From Synechocystis sp. PCC 6714 (lineage in GTDB: Bacteria; Cyanobacteriota; Cyanobacteriia; Cyanobacteriales; Microcystaceae), in contig NZ_CP007542.1 of the NCBI RefSeq assembly GCF_000478825.2, positions 186,001 to 250,000 of the forward strand: a DNA stretch of 64,000 bases, read 5' to 3'. Of this stretch, positions 50,057-59,555 are shown piece after piece (position 1 is the stretch's first letter; each line of letters starts with the position of its first letter). A model generated the notes under the pieces. That model searched no databases, was not told the DNA's origin, and saw only the letters and a program-made list of their open reading frames with translations. The translations under genes and the position numbers were made by a program.

Positions 50057-50151
50057 TATAGTCATTTCAAATAATTTCGAGACTGCTTAAGTCTTTATTG
50101 ATAAGCTTTTCGATGAATTTGACTGCCTCAGTCTTACTAGAAACGACTATA
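50057..50151. repeat. 95-bp inverted-repeat element, copy 4 (diverged)
   Basis: Begins TATAGTCATTTCAAATAA and ends GAAACGACTATA; same length as the other copies, with the left half clearly alignable (AAGTCTTTA core) and the right half diverged. It lies between the convergent methyltransferase and helicase genes and ends ten bases from the helicase stop. Confidence 0.7.
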
Positions 50152-50161
50152 TCAAGCATAT

Positions 50162-52546
50162 TTAAGGACGCTGGAGGGGAGCAAAACTAGGGTCAATGAT
50201 TTTTACTCCGATGCCGGGGAATTTGATCCCTAAATTGCCTTTGTGGCCCTTGCCTAAGATGTGGGTCACCACCCCTTCACCAAAATTTTTGTGTATTACC
50301 CGATCGCCAACGTTCCAGACCAGACTTGAAGCGGGCGGGGGTGCCTTAGTCGACTGGGAACCAGCCTTGTTCCGGGCTTGTTTTTGGGCAATGGAAGGTC
50401 CCCTAGGGTCAGACTGGAATTTACTGGAGGAAGTTTTGCGACCCATGGAGCCATCGGCAAGTAAGTCCGGCGGTAATTCCTGTAGGAATTGGGAGGGGAT
50501 TTTAGTTTCCAAAGACCCCCAGACATAACGCATGCGGGCATAGGTTAAAAAGAGATTTTCCTGGGCCCGGGTAATGCCCACGTAACATAAACGGCGTTCC
50601 TCCTCCAGATCTAAAGGATCATTTAAACTGCGGGCGTGGGGACAAGTGCCCTGTTCTAAACCCACCAAAAATACCACCGGAAATTCCAAACCTTTGGCGG
50701 AGTGGAGGGTCATGAGGGAAACTTCATCCCCGGATTCCTCGAGATCATCAAGGTCAGAGGTGAGGGATGCTGAAGCCAAAAATTCCACTAGGCTGGGGTC
50801 CTCACTTTCCGCTTCAAACTGTCGTACCGCATTGTCCAATTCCCCCAGATTCGCTAGACGGTTATCCGCTTCTTCGGTACCTTTTTGTTTCAAATCTTCC
50901 ACATAGTTAGACTTTTCCAACACCAAATTGAGGGCTTCCGATGCGGAAAGGTCGCCAATCTGACCTTGGATCTCCTGGAGCATGCGGGCAAATTGGAGGG
51001 TTTTCTTGGCCGATCGCCCGGCTAGGGTATTCACAGAGGTTTCATCGGTGATAATTTCCCACAGGGGAATGTCTAACTCCTTGGAGGCATTAACAAAACC
51101 TTCAATGGTGGATTTGCCGATGCCCCGCCGGGGAGTATTGATAATACGTAAAAGACTAACGGTATCCGCGGGATTAACCAACACCCGGAGGTAAGCAATG
51201 GCATCCTTAATTTCCTGGCGATCGTAAAAGCGAAAACCACCGACAATGTTGTAGCGAATATTATTATTTAATAACTGTTCCTCAAAGGCACGGGATTGGG
51301 CATTGGTGCGATACAAAATGGCAAAATCACCAAAACTTAATTCGGGATTATTTTTCTTTAGGGTCAGAATTTTATTAATCACAAAACGAGACTCATCCCT
51401 TTCGTCATCCGCTTGGTAAAGAATAATGTCATCCCCGCCGCTCCGGGTTGGTTTTAGGACCTTGTCGATCCGTTGGCTATTATGCTCAATTAAATGGTTC
51501 GCTGCCTCTAGGATATTTTCCCGGGAACGGTAATTTTCCTCCAGTTTGACCATGGTGGCCGTTTCCCCATCCCCCAGGCGATCGCCAAAATCCTCTTGGA
51601 AATTGAGCAAAATGGTAAAGTCTGCCATCCGGAAGCTGTAAATGGACTGGTCCGCATCCCCTACAACAAAAGTGGAACGCCCCCGCCAATCCCACTCCGA
51701 CCGTCGGTCTTCTCCGTTGGTGCTGAGCAAACGAATTAGATCATACTGGATACGGTTGGTATCTTGATATTCATCCACCAAAATATGATTAAATTTTCGG
51801 TGCCAGTAGCCTAAAATGCTCTCATTTTGTTGAAATAAACGGGTCGGCACAAGGATTAAATCATCAAAATCTAGGGCATTATTGGCCGCCAATTGATTTT
51901 GGTAAGCCTGGTAAACTTCGGCAATAACTCTACCTTTATAACTGTGATTTTCCCGTAGATAGTCACTCGGAGACTGGCCAAGGTTTTTGGCATTGCTCAC
52001 CTGGTAACGGATACTTTTAGGGTTGAATTGCTTTTCGTCCAAATCCATATCCTTAGTAACAATGGTCTTGAACAAACTTTGCACGTCATTTTCATCAAAA
52101 ATAGAAAATTTTTTCGTCCAAGTACGACCACTTTCGTCCCGATATTTATCAATGTCATAGCGGAGAATGCGGGAACAGAGACTGTGGAAAGTGCCGATCC
52201 ACAAAGGTTTAGTAACTTTTTTATATACTTTGGAAAGCAATTGTTTTTGTTCGTATTCCCCCAGTAATTCCCACCGTTGGTTAAACTCCTGTTGGGCCCA
52301 AGCCTGGGCAAAAATTTTCTCCAAGCGTTCTTTCATTTCTTTGGCGGCCTTATTGGTGAAGGTTACCGCCAAAATATTTTCTGGATTGATATGATGCTGG
52401 CGAATTAGATGGGCAATGCGGTAGGTTAAGGCCCTAGTTTTCCCTGACCCGGCCCCGGCCACCACTAAAAGGGGGCCACAAAAGTGCTCCACTGCCCGCC
52501 GTTGGGAAGGGTTGAGGTGGGCGAGGTAGTCAGGGACAACAGTCAT
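50162..52546 (-). CDS. pcrA: ATP-dependent DNA helicase UvrD/PcrA
   Basis: A superfamily-1 3'-5' helicase for repair and replication-fork maintenance. Motif I GAGSGKTRALTYR, Ia TFTNKAAKEM, II DEYQDTN, III GDADQSIYSFR, IV ENYRS, V TLHSAKGLEF and VI YVGITRAQ are all intact. The C-terminal KKxF-like RNA-polymerase-contact tail (VIHKNFGEGVVTHILGKG) is that of PcrA. ATG 52546 is preferred over TTG 52558. 794 residues. Confidence 0.95.
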   Translation of the reverse strand: MTVVPDYLAHLNPSQRRAVEHFCGPLLVVAGAGSGKTRALTYRIAHLIRQHHINPENILAVTFTNKAAKEMKERLEKIFAQAWAQQEFNQRWELLGEYEQKQLLSKVYKKVTKPLWIGTFHSLCSRILRYDIDKYRDESGRTWTKKFSIFDENDVQSLFKTIVTKDMDLDEKQFNPKSIRYQVSNAKNLGQSPSDYLRENHSYKGRVIAEVYQAYQNQLAANNALDFDDLILVPTRLFQQNESILGYWHRKFNHILVDEYQDTNRIQYDLIRLLSTNGEDRRSEWDWRGRSTFVVGDADQSIYSFRMADFTILLNFQEDFGDRLGDGETATMVKLEENYRSRENILEAANHLIEHNSQRIDKVLKPTRSGGDDIILYQADDERDESRFVINKILTLKKNNPELSFGDFAILYRTNAQSRAFEEQLLNNNIRYNIVGGFRFYDRQEIKDAIAYLRVLVNPADTVSLLRIINTPRRGIGKSTIEGFVNASKELDIPLWEIITDETSVNTLAGRSAKKTLQFARMLQEIQGQIGDLSASEALNLVLEKSNYVEDLKQKGTEEADNRLANLGELDNAVRQFEAESEDPSLVEFLASASLTSDLDDLEESGDEVSLMTLHSAKGLEFPVVFLVGLEQGTCPHARSLNDPLDLEEERRLCYVGITRAQENLFLTYARMRYVWGSLETKIPSQFLQELPPDLLADGSMGRKTSSSKFQSDPRGPSIAQKQARNKAGSQSTKAPPPASSLVWNVGDRVIHKNFGEGVVTHILGKGHKGNLGIKFPGIGVKIIDPSFAPLQRP

Positions 52547-52701
52547 GGGCAAACACAAGCTAAATTTCTAGTCAACAATTAAGTTTAACAATCAACCTAG
52601 AAAAATTATTTCTTTACTACCCCTGGTTTCCATTGCTTCCTGTTGTTAGAGCCAAGTAACAACTTGCCTAACGGAAATATCACTCAAAAGTACTAACGAG
52701 T

Positions 52702-53223
52702 TTAACTATCGGATTCTGCTTCAAAGCTGTCGGAACTGAGGCGAGCCTGCTTAATTAAAGTCTCTGGACTAACATTGTCAAGAAAATCACGGAAAGCTTG
52801 TCTTTCCTCCTCGTCCGCATCCCGGTCCACCGGAATGGAAGCATCGGCCAACACTTCTTCCATCACCCAAATGGGACTGTCCATCCTCAAGGCGAGGGAA
52901 ATGGCATCACTGGGACGACAATCAATTTCTTTAACTTGATCCCCCTGGGCACAGGACAACACAGCATAAAAGGTATTGTCTTGCAGGGAATGGATGATAA
53001 TTTTTTTTAGTTCCACTTCCCAGGCGGTGAGCAAATTCACCATTAAATCGTGGGTAAGGGGACGGCTCGGTTTTTGATTTTCTATGGCCGCAATGATTGA
53101 CCGGGCTTGGTCTTGGCTGATGTAGATGGGCAAGGCCCGCCGTTCAGATCCATCCTTGAGCAATACGATGGGACTGCGACTCACCGCATCGAGGGCAATG
53201 CCAGCTACTCTCATCTCAATCAT
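52702..53223 (-). CDS. Bifunctional nuclease family protein (BFN/DUF151)
   Basis: A 173-residue protein. The BFN domain covers about 1-135, with LPIYISQDQARSI, RPLTHDLM and the DCRPSDAISLALR signature. Members of this family in plants have DNase and RNase activity. An acidic tail (about 130-173) is extra. The upstream epimerase gene is divergent. Confidence 0.88.
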   Translation of the reverse strand: MIEMRVAGIALDAVSRSPIVLLKDGSERRALPIYISQDQARSIIAAIENQKPSRPLTHDLMVNLLTAWEVELKKIIIHSLQDNTFYAVLSCAQGDQVKEIDCRPSDAISLALRMDSPIWVMEEVLADASIPVDRDADEEERQAFRDFLDNVSPETLIKQARLSSDSFEAESDS

Positions 53224-53391
53224 TGGGTAGATCCTCTGGGGAACATTGACAATACAATGCAGGCTTTCATTTTAACCCACTCCTTCTCCCCCCAGGATTT
53301 TGACGCTGGGTTGGTCAGTGCGGGCAGTTCCCCCTAAGATGGGAAAGATTGGCGGTGGCCCATTACCCCTGGTGTTAGGAGGTGTACATTA

Positions 53392-54315
53392 ATGAAAATT
53401 ATTTTGACTGGAGCGACGGGTTTTGTGGGGCGTGCTTTGGTGCCCATGCTACATCAACAGGGCCATGGGCTAACTTTATTGGTGCGGAGTGTGGCCAAGG
53501 CCCAACGGCTATTTCCCCCCTCAAGCTTTCCCAACCTAACGGCGATCGCCTATGAAGCGACTAAAACCGGAGACTGGCAAAAGGCCGTTGATGGCCAAGA
53601 TGCGGTGATTAATTTAGCGGGGGAACCCATTTCGGAACGGTGGACGGAGAGTTATAAAACAGCGATTTTTGACAGTAGAAAACTGGGTACGGAAAAGTTG
53701 GTGGAGGCGATCGCCAAAGCGGAACGGAAGCCCCAGGTAATGATTTCCGGGTCAGCCATTGGTTACTACGGCACCAGCGAGACAGAGACTTTTGCTGAAA
53801 ATAGTACTGCCGGGGATGATTTTCTGGCGGAGGTTTGTCAGGCGTGGGAAAATGCTGCCCAGCAAGTAGAGAAATTGGGGATTAGGTTAGTAATTTTTCG
53901 CATTGGTATTGTGCTGGGGGCCGATGGGGGAGCATTGGGCAAAATGTTGCCACCATTCAAACTCTTTGCCGGCGGGCCTTTGGGCAGTGGAGAGCAGTGG
54001 TTTTCCTGGATTGATCGCCGGGACTTAATTGCTTTGATAGATAAGGCTTTAACGGACTCAACTTTACGAGGAGCATACAATGCCACTGCGCCTAATCCAG
54101 TCAAAATGAAGGATTTTTGCCACACCTTGGGCAAAGTGTTAGCCCGTCCTTCCTGGTTGCCGGTGCCGGATATTGCGTTGGAATTATTGCTGGGGGAAGG
54201 GGCTAAATTAGTACTGGAAGGTCAACGGGTTCTGCCGGAGGCGATCGCCAAAACCAGGTTTCAATTCCAGGCTCCAGATTTAGAAACCAGTTTGCGGCAA
54301 ACTTTGGGGAGTTAA
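53392..54315 (+). CDS. TIGR01777-type epimerase (SDR39U1-like)
   Basis: A 307-residue extended short-chain-dehydrogenase fold protein with [14 protein letters not shown] as the nucleotide-binding loop, the family-specific [16 protein letters not shown] segment and a C-terminal VLLEGQR-like DUF1731 region ([12 protein letters not shown]). AGGAGGTG just upstream supports the ATG at 53392. Substrate unknown. Confidence 0.9.
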   Translation: MKIILTGATGFVGRALVPMLHQQGHGLTLLVRSVAKAQRLFPPSSFPNLTAIAYEATKTGDWQKAVDGQDAVINLAGEPISERWTESYKTAIFDSRKLGTEKLVEAIAKAERKPQVMISGSAIGYYGTSETETFAENSTAGDDFLAEVCQAWENAAQQVEKLGIRLVIFRIGIVLGADGGALGKMLPPFKLFAGGPLGSGEQWFSWIDRRDLIALIDKALTDSTLRGAYNATAPNPVKMKDFCHTLGKVLARPSWLPVPDIALELLLGEGAKLVLEGQRVLPEAIAKTRFQFQAPDLETSLRQTLGS

Positions 54316-54545
54316 ATTCAAGTCTATTTTGGGAACTTCGGTTTTTTGTCCCCCACCCCCGAAACTTGGGGAAAGTTTTCAGCCTATTAAAGTTCAAAGT
54401 CCTCCAGAATTGGGGGATTTAAAGGGCAATGCTCAAAACTGTGGGTTTCGAGTTACACGGAGTTTAGCAGATCAATTTTAATCCCAAGAATAGCCCCGGT
54501 GAAGATGCTAGGATGCCTTGATGTACATTGATTTCGGTTTCCGCT

Positions 54546-55772
54546 GTGGCCCAGGTAATTGTCGAAAATCTCTACAAAAGTTTCCCCACCCAAGGCAAAA
54601 ATAAAGCTAAAGACGGCGGAACAGTGAATGTGCTTAAGGCCATTAACCTGGAAGTTGCCGACGGGGAGTTTATGGTTCTGGTGGGGCCGTCCGGTTGTGG
54701 CAAAAGTACTCTCCTCCGGTTAATTGCGGGGCTGGAAACCGTTACGGGGGGACAGATTTACATTGGCGATCGCCGGGTGAACGATTTACCGCCCAAGGCC
54801 CGGGACATTGCCATGGTGTTCCAGAACTATGCCCTCTATCCCCACCTAAGTGTTTACGACAACATTGCCTTTGGTTTACGGCGCATGCCCGATCGGGAAA
54901 ATAGTCAAACTGAGGATAAATTACCCCGTTGGGTAGGGGACAGTTTGCGGGGAATCACCAAACCCTTACCAAAATCTTTGCACTACCTTTCTACCCAGGA
55001 AAAACTTCTGGGACAACGGGTCAACCAAGTGGCCCAACAATTGCAAATTGACCATTTGCTAGACCGACTGCCCAAACAATTATCCGGTGGCCAAAAGCAA
55101 CGGGTGGCCCTCGGTCGGGCGATCGCCAGGAATCCCCAGGTTTTTTTAATGGATGAACCCCTGTCCAACCTGGATGCGAAGCTAAGGGCGGAAACCCGCA
55201 GTCAGATTGTGCAAATTCAGCGACAACTGGGCATTACCACCATTTACGTCACCCACGACCAAACCGAAGCCATGACCATGGGCGATCGCATCGCGGTGCT
55301 CAACCAAGGGGTAATACAACAAATTGCTTCCCCGTTAACCCTGTATAACCAACCGGCGAACCGTTTTGTGGCCGAATTTATTGGTTCCCCGCCGATGAAC
55401 TTTTTTACCCTCAAAGTAGTTTCCGCTAACCTGTTGCAACATCCGGCCTTTGCCCTCAATTTGCCAGAATCCTGGCAGGGTTTAGTGGCCCCCTACGTCG
55501 GTCGTTCCTTAATTTTAGGAGTACGGCCAGAAAGTTTTACCCCCAGCACCGAAGGCTCCGAAGCATTTCCCATCAAGGTAAATTTGGTAGAAGCCCTTGG
55601 GAACGATACTTTCATCTATGCCCATTTAGTTACCGAACCGGAACTGACCCTCCAGGCCCGCATTGCCCCCGATCATCCACTCCAGGTTGGAGAACAACTC
55701 TGGTTGGCGATCAACCCCCACAAAATCCATCTTTTTGACGCTAAAACCGAGCAGGCAATCAATCAACGTTGA
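54546..55772 (+). CDS. Sugar ABC transporter ATPase, MalK/UgpC/MsmX type, with insertion
   Basis: A 408-residue CUT1-class ATPase. Walker A GPSGCGKST, signature LSGGQKQR, Walker B FLMDEPLSNLDAKLR, switch His in YVTHDQTEAM, and a C-terminal regulatory TOBE-type domain (GVRPESF). Between FGLRR and the helix before the signature there are about 35 extra residues (RWVGDSLRGITKPLPKS region). GTG 54546 fits the family start better than TTG 54528. No permease genes are adjacent. Confidence 0.88.
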   Translation: MAQVIVENLYKSFPTQGKNKAKDGGTVNVLKAINLEVADGEFMVLVGPSGCGKSTLLRLIAGLETVTGGQIYIGDRRVNDLPPKARDIAMVFQNYALYPHLSVYDNIAFGLRRMPDRENSQTEDKLPRWVGDSLRGITKPLPKSLHYLSTQEKLLGQRVNQVAQQLQIDHLLDRLPKQLSGGQKQRVALGRAIARNPQVFLMDEPLSNLDAKLRAETRSQIVQIQRQLGITTIYVTHDQTEAMTMGDRIAVLNQGVIQQIASPLTLYNQPANRFVAEFIGSPPMNFFTLKVVSANLLQHPAFALNLPESWQGLVAPYVGRSLILGVRPESFTPSTEGSEAFPIKVNLVEALGNDTFIYAHLVTEPELTLQARIAPDHPLQVGEQLWLAINPHKIHLFDAKTEQAINQR

Positions 55773-55885
55773 CCAAGAAAAAAGAAATACAAGTCCCGTC
55801 ATTTCTGGCGGTTGGAGCCTGTCAATGAGCTGGAGGATGGGCAAGGGCAATAACTTTCAATTACTTGTATTCTCGCATTATTTAA

Positions 55886-55980
55886 TATAGTCAATTCAAA
55901 TAAGATTGAGATGATAAAAGTCTTTACCAAAGACGCTTTTAGCTCTAGTCGGTGTCTTACTTTCAATTAAATCAACTATA
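55886..55980. repeat. 95-bp inverted-repeat element, copy 2
   Basis: Begins TATAGTCAATTCAAATAAGA and ends ATTAAATCAACTATA. The core is GTCTTTACCAAAGAC, a perfect hairpin. It lies in the 587-base gap between the convergent ABC ATPase gene and the membrane protein gene; the rest of that gap shows no gene. Confidence 0.87.
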
Positions 55981-56091
55981 TTTTAGATTGAGCAGTTGAT
56001 GTTATTGACGGCCGATCAAAACTCAAAACATTGTGGGCATGTAGTGCCTTACCGTTGCAGAGACACACAATGGAAATACGCGATGCCGGAG

Positions 56092-56186
56092 TATAGTCGA
56101 TCAAAGTAAGATTAAGACGACTAAAGCCTTTACCAAAGAGCCTTTTAGCTCCGGTCAGTGTCTTACTTTCAATTAAATCAACTATA
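56092..56186. repeat. 95-bp inverted-repeat element, copy 3
   Basis: Begins TATAGTCGATCAAAGTAAGA and ends with the same ATTAAATCAACTATA as copy 2. It is in direct orientation to copy 2, with 111 bases of unrelated sequence between them. Confidence 0.87.
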
Positions 56187-56359
56187 ATTGGCAAAAAAGT
56201 TTTCCGCCAAGGTACCCGAAATTTTCAAGGCCATATCTCGGTCAGGGGTGAGCATCTCAATCTTGATATTTGAATTAGGTATCGGAAACGGAAGGCTGCC
56301 CATTGGATGTCTGCATAATGCACCACAATAGATTCTCGTCATCGCCGGCTTCCTCAATA

Positions 56360-57850
56360 CTAACTAGCTGTGTTTCCTAAAATGAGTTCAATATCAGCCT
56401 CAGAAAGTTTTTGCAGATAATTAATTTTAAACTCTTCAAGAAAATCAATTAATAATTCCTCGATGTCCTCTAGATAATGTTGTTGATTAAGTTCTAAATT
56501 GAGTTCAGTTGTAAGCTTAGTCAACAAATTTTCCCACAGTCGATCAAATTCCGTATCCTTTTCCAAGAAGCTCTGTAAAATAATCAGTGTACGTTGGTAA
56601 AAAATTGCGATCATATTAGCCATCATTTCCCGTTGCATATTCTTAACCCCAGGCAAATTTTGCAATTGACTGTAGCCATAAATTTGATCTAGGGAAGACT
56701 GCATGTTATACAGCATAAAATCCTGAACTTCTGGCTCCACTTCCGGCAACACTTTCTGCAACAAGACCTGGGAAATAATTCTAATAATTTCCACTAATTC
56801 GTTACGATTATTAATGTTAATATATTGGGTAGTTTTCGCTCGGTCTAAAAGTTTTCGCAGAGCTCCCTCCCTGACTAATTGCTGCATTTGCTCCACTAGC
56901 CGCACTACGATCACTTCTGTCATATCTTCGGCAATAATAGCCACAAAGCCCTGGGTAGCTTGTCCCTTGACTTTATTTAAATCCATTAATTTGGCTTTAT
57001 CTAGCCTTACGGTTAGGGGAATAATACGCAACCAACGGAAAAATGGTAAAAACAAAAAGAAATCATACCAACGCCATAGCATGGCATCAACCCAACTGAC
57101 CCCCCGGTAACGCAGACTAATTAAGCGGGTGCGGCCCAAAAAATCTACCAGAAAAATAACAAAGAAAGGAAAGTCAATTAAACCAAAATTATCAATGGGC
57201 TGGCCATTTTCGCCGATTTCACGAAAATAATTGGTGGCCATCAGCGGTCTAATCTCCCGGTCAAAAAAGAGCAGTTGGCTAGTTAAACCATTTTTTAAGA
57301 GATACTCCTTAGACCAAAAAGTCTCAAACGATTGGGTGGCAGAGGCATCGGTGGAACCAAAAACATGAACCCGCATACGATTTTTAATCCGCTCAAATGT
57401 GCCGGTTTTGTTGGCAATCTGAAAGGGATTTTCCACAATCATTTGGGCACTTTCTTGACGTAGTTCGTCTAAAATATTGTCGATTTCTTCTGCCTGTTGT
57501 ATGTTGCCGGAGCCATCGAGGGCTTGCTCATCTAGTTTATTGTTTAGCTTATCTACTAATTCTAAATAGGCAGTGGTGGAACGGTAGGGTTCAATGCCCT
57601 TAACCCAATCGTAATAAGGAGTAATGTCGAACGGAAAAATCCGCACTGGTTGCTTGGGGAATGCCCGCTGGAAGGGGCCAACCTTGATAGATAGCTGCAT
57701 CGTCCCCTGTAACCAAAAATCCCTAAGGGGAATATAGGTCAAGTCAAATAGGACTAGGCCATAGTTAGCCAGCAAAATTAAAGCTAGTATACGTTCATAC
57801 CAAAGGGGTACTGCGAGGCGTTTTTTTGATCGATCAAAGGGACGGGGCAT
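56360..57850 (-). CDS. Membrane protein with ion-channel-like features
   Basis: A 496-residue protein. An N-terminal membrane helix (about 16-38), a long soluble loop, then two or three further helices near 215-295 that include an arginine-spaced FRWLRIIPLTVRL segment reminiscent of an S4 sensor, and a long helical cytoplasmic tail. I do not recognise a precise family, and no selectivity filter is visible. ATG 57850 is preferred over TTG 57856. Confidence 0.72.
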   Translation of the reverse strand: MPRPFDRSKKRLAVPLWYERILALILLANYGLVLFDLTYIPLRDFWLQGTMQLSIKVGPFQRAFPKQPVRIFPFDITPYYDWVKGIEPYRSTTAYLELVDKLNNKLDEQALDGSGNIQQAEEIDNILDELRQESAQMIVENPFQIANKTGTFERIKNRMRVHVFGSTDASATQSFETFWSKEYLLKNGLTSQLLFFDREIRPLMATNYFREIGENGQPIDNFGLIDFPFFVIFLVDFLGRTRLISLRYRGVSWVDAMLWRWYDFFLFLPFFRWLRIIPLTVRLDKAKLMDLNKVKGQATQGFVAIIAEDMTEVIVVRLVEQMQQLVREGALRKLLDRAKTTQYININNRNELVEIIRIISQVLLQKVLPEVEPEVQDFMLYNMQSSLDQIYGYSQLQNLPGVKNMQREMMANMIAIFYQRTLIILQSFLEKDTEFDRLWENLLTKLTTELNLELNQQHYLEDIEELLIDFLEEFKINYLQKLSEADIELILGNTAS

Positions 57851-58013
57851 GGGCAAAAATGACTGAATGCTTCAACAAAGACCGTTAACCAGGATTTAAC
57901 TGCCGGGAAAACAGTTGGGGAACTGTTCCGCCCCAATTCTAGGCAAAAATTGTCAATGGTAAAATTAGGGTATGTAGATATGTTCTTTTCCAGTTAATTG
58001 CAAAACTGTCATC

Positions 58014-59174
58014 ATGCGCTTGAACTTTTCTCGGACTTTGTTTTTTGCTGCCATTATGGGCGGATTGGCATTGGCCCCTGTGGGTAAGACCCAACTTTTT
58101 TTCCCCATCAATTCTGTTCAGGCCATGGAAACAGCTACGCCCCAACAACTCCAGGATACTACTTGGTATATTAGCGACTGGCCTAGCTCTCCAGTGCCGG
58201 GCAGTGCTCCCATTACGTTGCAATTCATCGGCGATCGCCTGAGTGGGACGGGGGGCTGTAACAATTTTAACGGTAGCTACACCGGTGATGGCGGCAGTTT
58301 AACCATTGGCCCAGCTTTGGCCACAACTAGAAAAGCCTGCGCGGAAGAGGTTATGGCCCAAGAACAAAAGTTTTTACAACTGCTCAGCCAGGTTACAGCC
58401 TACAACATTGGCAACAATGGACAACTGACACTAACTTACCTTGGGGATGGCAAAGAGGGCACTATTACTTTTATTCCCGCCAGTCAGTACAGCGTTCTCC
58501 ACAACACCCAATGGCAACTGGTGACCATGGCCGGTGTGGAACCTCTTACCAACGAAGCCACAGCAAGAATGCCCCAGCTTGAGTTCCTTGGCGATCGCCT
58601 GGCGGGCACAGGGGGCTGTAATCGGTTGATGGGGCAATTCACCATTGATGGAGAAATTTTGACCGTAGATGACCGCATGGCTTCCACCATGATGGCCTGC
58701 TCCGAACCTTTAATGGAACAGGAACAGCAATTTATCCAAGCCTTAGTTAATGCCCAGAAATATGAAATTTTGACTAGCGGAGAATTGGTCATTGAGTATC
58801 TCAATGATGGAGAAACGAAGCAGTTAGTTTTTAAAGCTCTAACGGTGGACGGGTCAACCCAGGAAAACAAGAACGATCAAGATGTTTCTTCCTACGGGCA
58901 ATCTGGACAAACGGACGGGGTGGAAAAAATTATTTTTGTTGCCCCTGCCAAAGTTGCTTGTACCGGCGTTGCCCCGATGGAATGCTTACAGATCAAAGAA
59001 GGGAACCCTGACCAGAGTTGGAAATTCCATTATGGTTCCATCGTTGGTTTTGAGTATGAACCAGGCTATTACTATCAACTTCGGGTTCTAGAAACTACAG
59101 TGCCCAATCCCCCCGCAGACGCCAGTGCTAAAACCTGGACTTTGGTAGCGGTGGAGAGCAAAAATCCCCAGTAA
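58014..59174 (+). CDS. Exported double-META plus DUF4377 protein
   Basis: A 386-residue protein with a signal peptide (about 1-37, ending SVQAME). Two META/HslJ domains follow (about 45-150 and 160-275), each with the RLSGTGGCNNFNG-like core and a conserved Cys (ATTRKAC and STMMAC). The C-terminal 90 residues match the DUF4377 pattern (FVAPAKVACTGVAPMECLQI). HslJ-type domains relate to heat and novobiocin resistance; the function here is unknown. Confidence 0.83.
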   Translation: MRLNFSRTLFFAAIMGGLALAPVGKTQLFFPINSVQAMETATPQQLQDTTWYISDWPSSPVPGSAPITLQFIGDRLSGTGGCNNFNGSYTGDGGSLTIGPALATTRKACAEEVMAQEQKFLQLLSQVTAYNIGNNGQLTLTYLGDGKEGTITFIPASQYSVLHNTQWQLVTMAGVEPLTNEATARMPQLEFLGDRLAGTGGCNRLMGQFTIDGEILTVDDRMASTMMACSEPLMEQEQQFIQALVNAQKYEILTSGELVIEYLNDGETKQLVFKALTVDGSTQENKNDQDVSSYGQSGQTDGVEKIIFVAPAKVACTGVAPMECLQIKEGNPDQSWKFHYGSIVGFEYEPGYYYQLRVLETTVPNPPADASAKTWTLVAVESKNPQ

Positions 59175-59215
59175 TTTAAGAATTAAGCAAATAGTTTATG
59201 GGGATGGCAACCAAG

Positions 59216-59326
59216 TCAGTCCATGTGGAAGGCAAACCACACTGACCAAACGAGGATTCCGACAAAGAGAACTGTTCCCAACACAAAGGCGGCATTATGG
59301 AGGCTGTTGGTGTCGATGAGCGTCAT
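59216..59326 (-). CDS. 36-residue single-membrane-helix mini-protein
   Basis: A complete ATG-to-TGA frame. A short polar start (MTLIDTNSLHNAA) is followed by one hydrophobic helix ending in aromatic residues and HMD. The shape is that of small photosystem, cytochrome b6f or NDH-1 subunits. No Shine-Dalgarno site precedes it. I cannot name it. The surrounding 59175-59555 interval has no other gene. Confidence 0.5.
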   Translation of the reverse strand: MTLIDTNSLHNAAFVLGTVLFVGILVWSVWFAFHMD

Positions 59327-59555
59327 ACAATCAAGGAGGTGTTAGGGTTTAGGGCCTTTGGCGCCGATTAAATCCGTTAACCTTTAACCATGGAGGCAAA
59401 GCAACAAGCCCTCCAAGTTTAGCCTCTGTTTGCCCAGGAATATTAACTGGAGAGAGGAACAGTCACAATTTTTGACAATTGCACCGTCGGAAGGCGTTAA
59501 TTTAGCTTGATTGCTGATTAATCCCACCATTTCATCGCAAAATCCCATCACCGCC

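Noticed and set aside
49955-50074. 39-codon plus-strand ORF after the methyltransferase gene
   Set aside because: No ribosome-binding site, no motif, and the frame ends inside a 95-bp repeat element.
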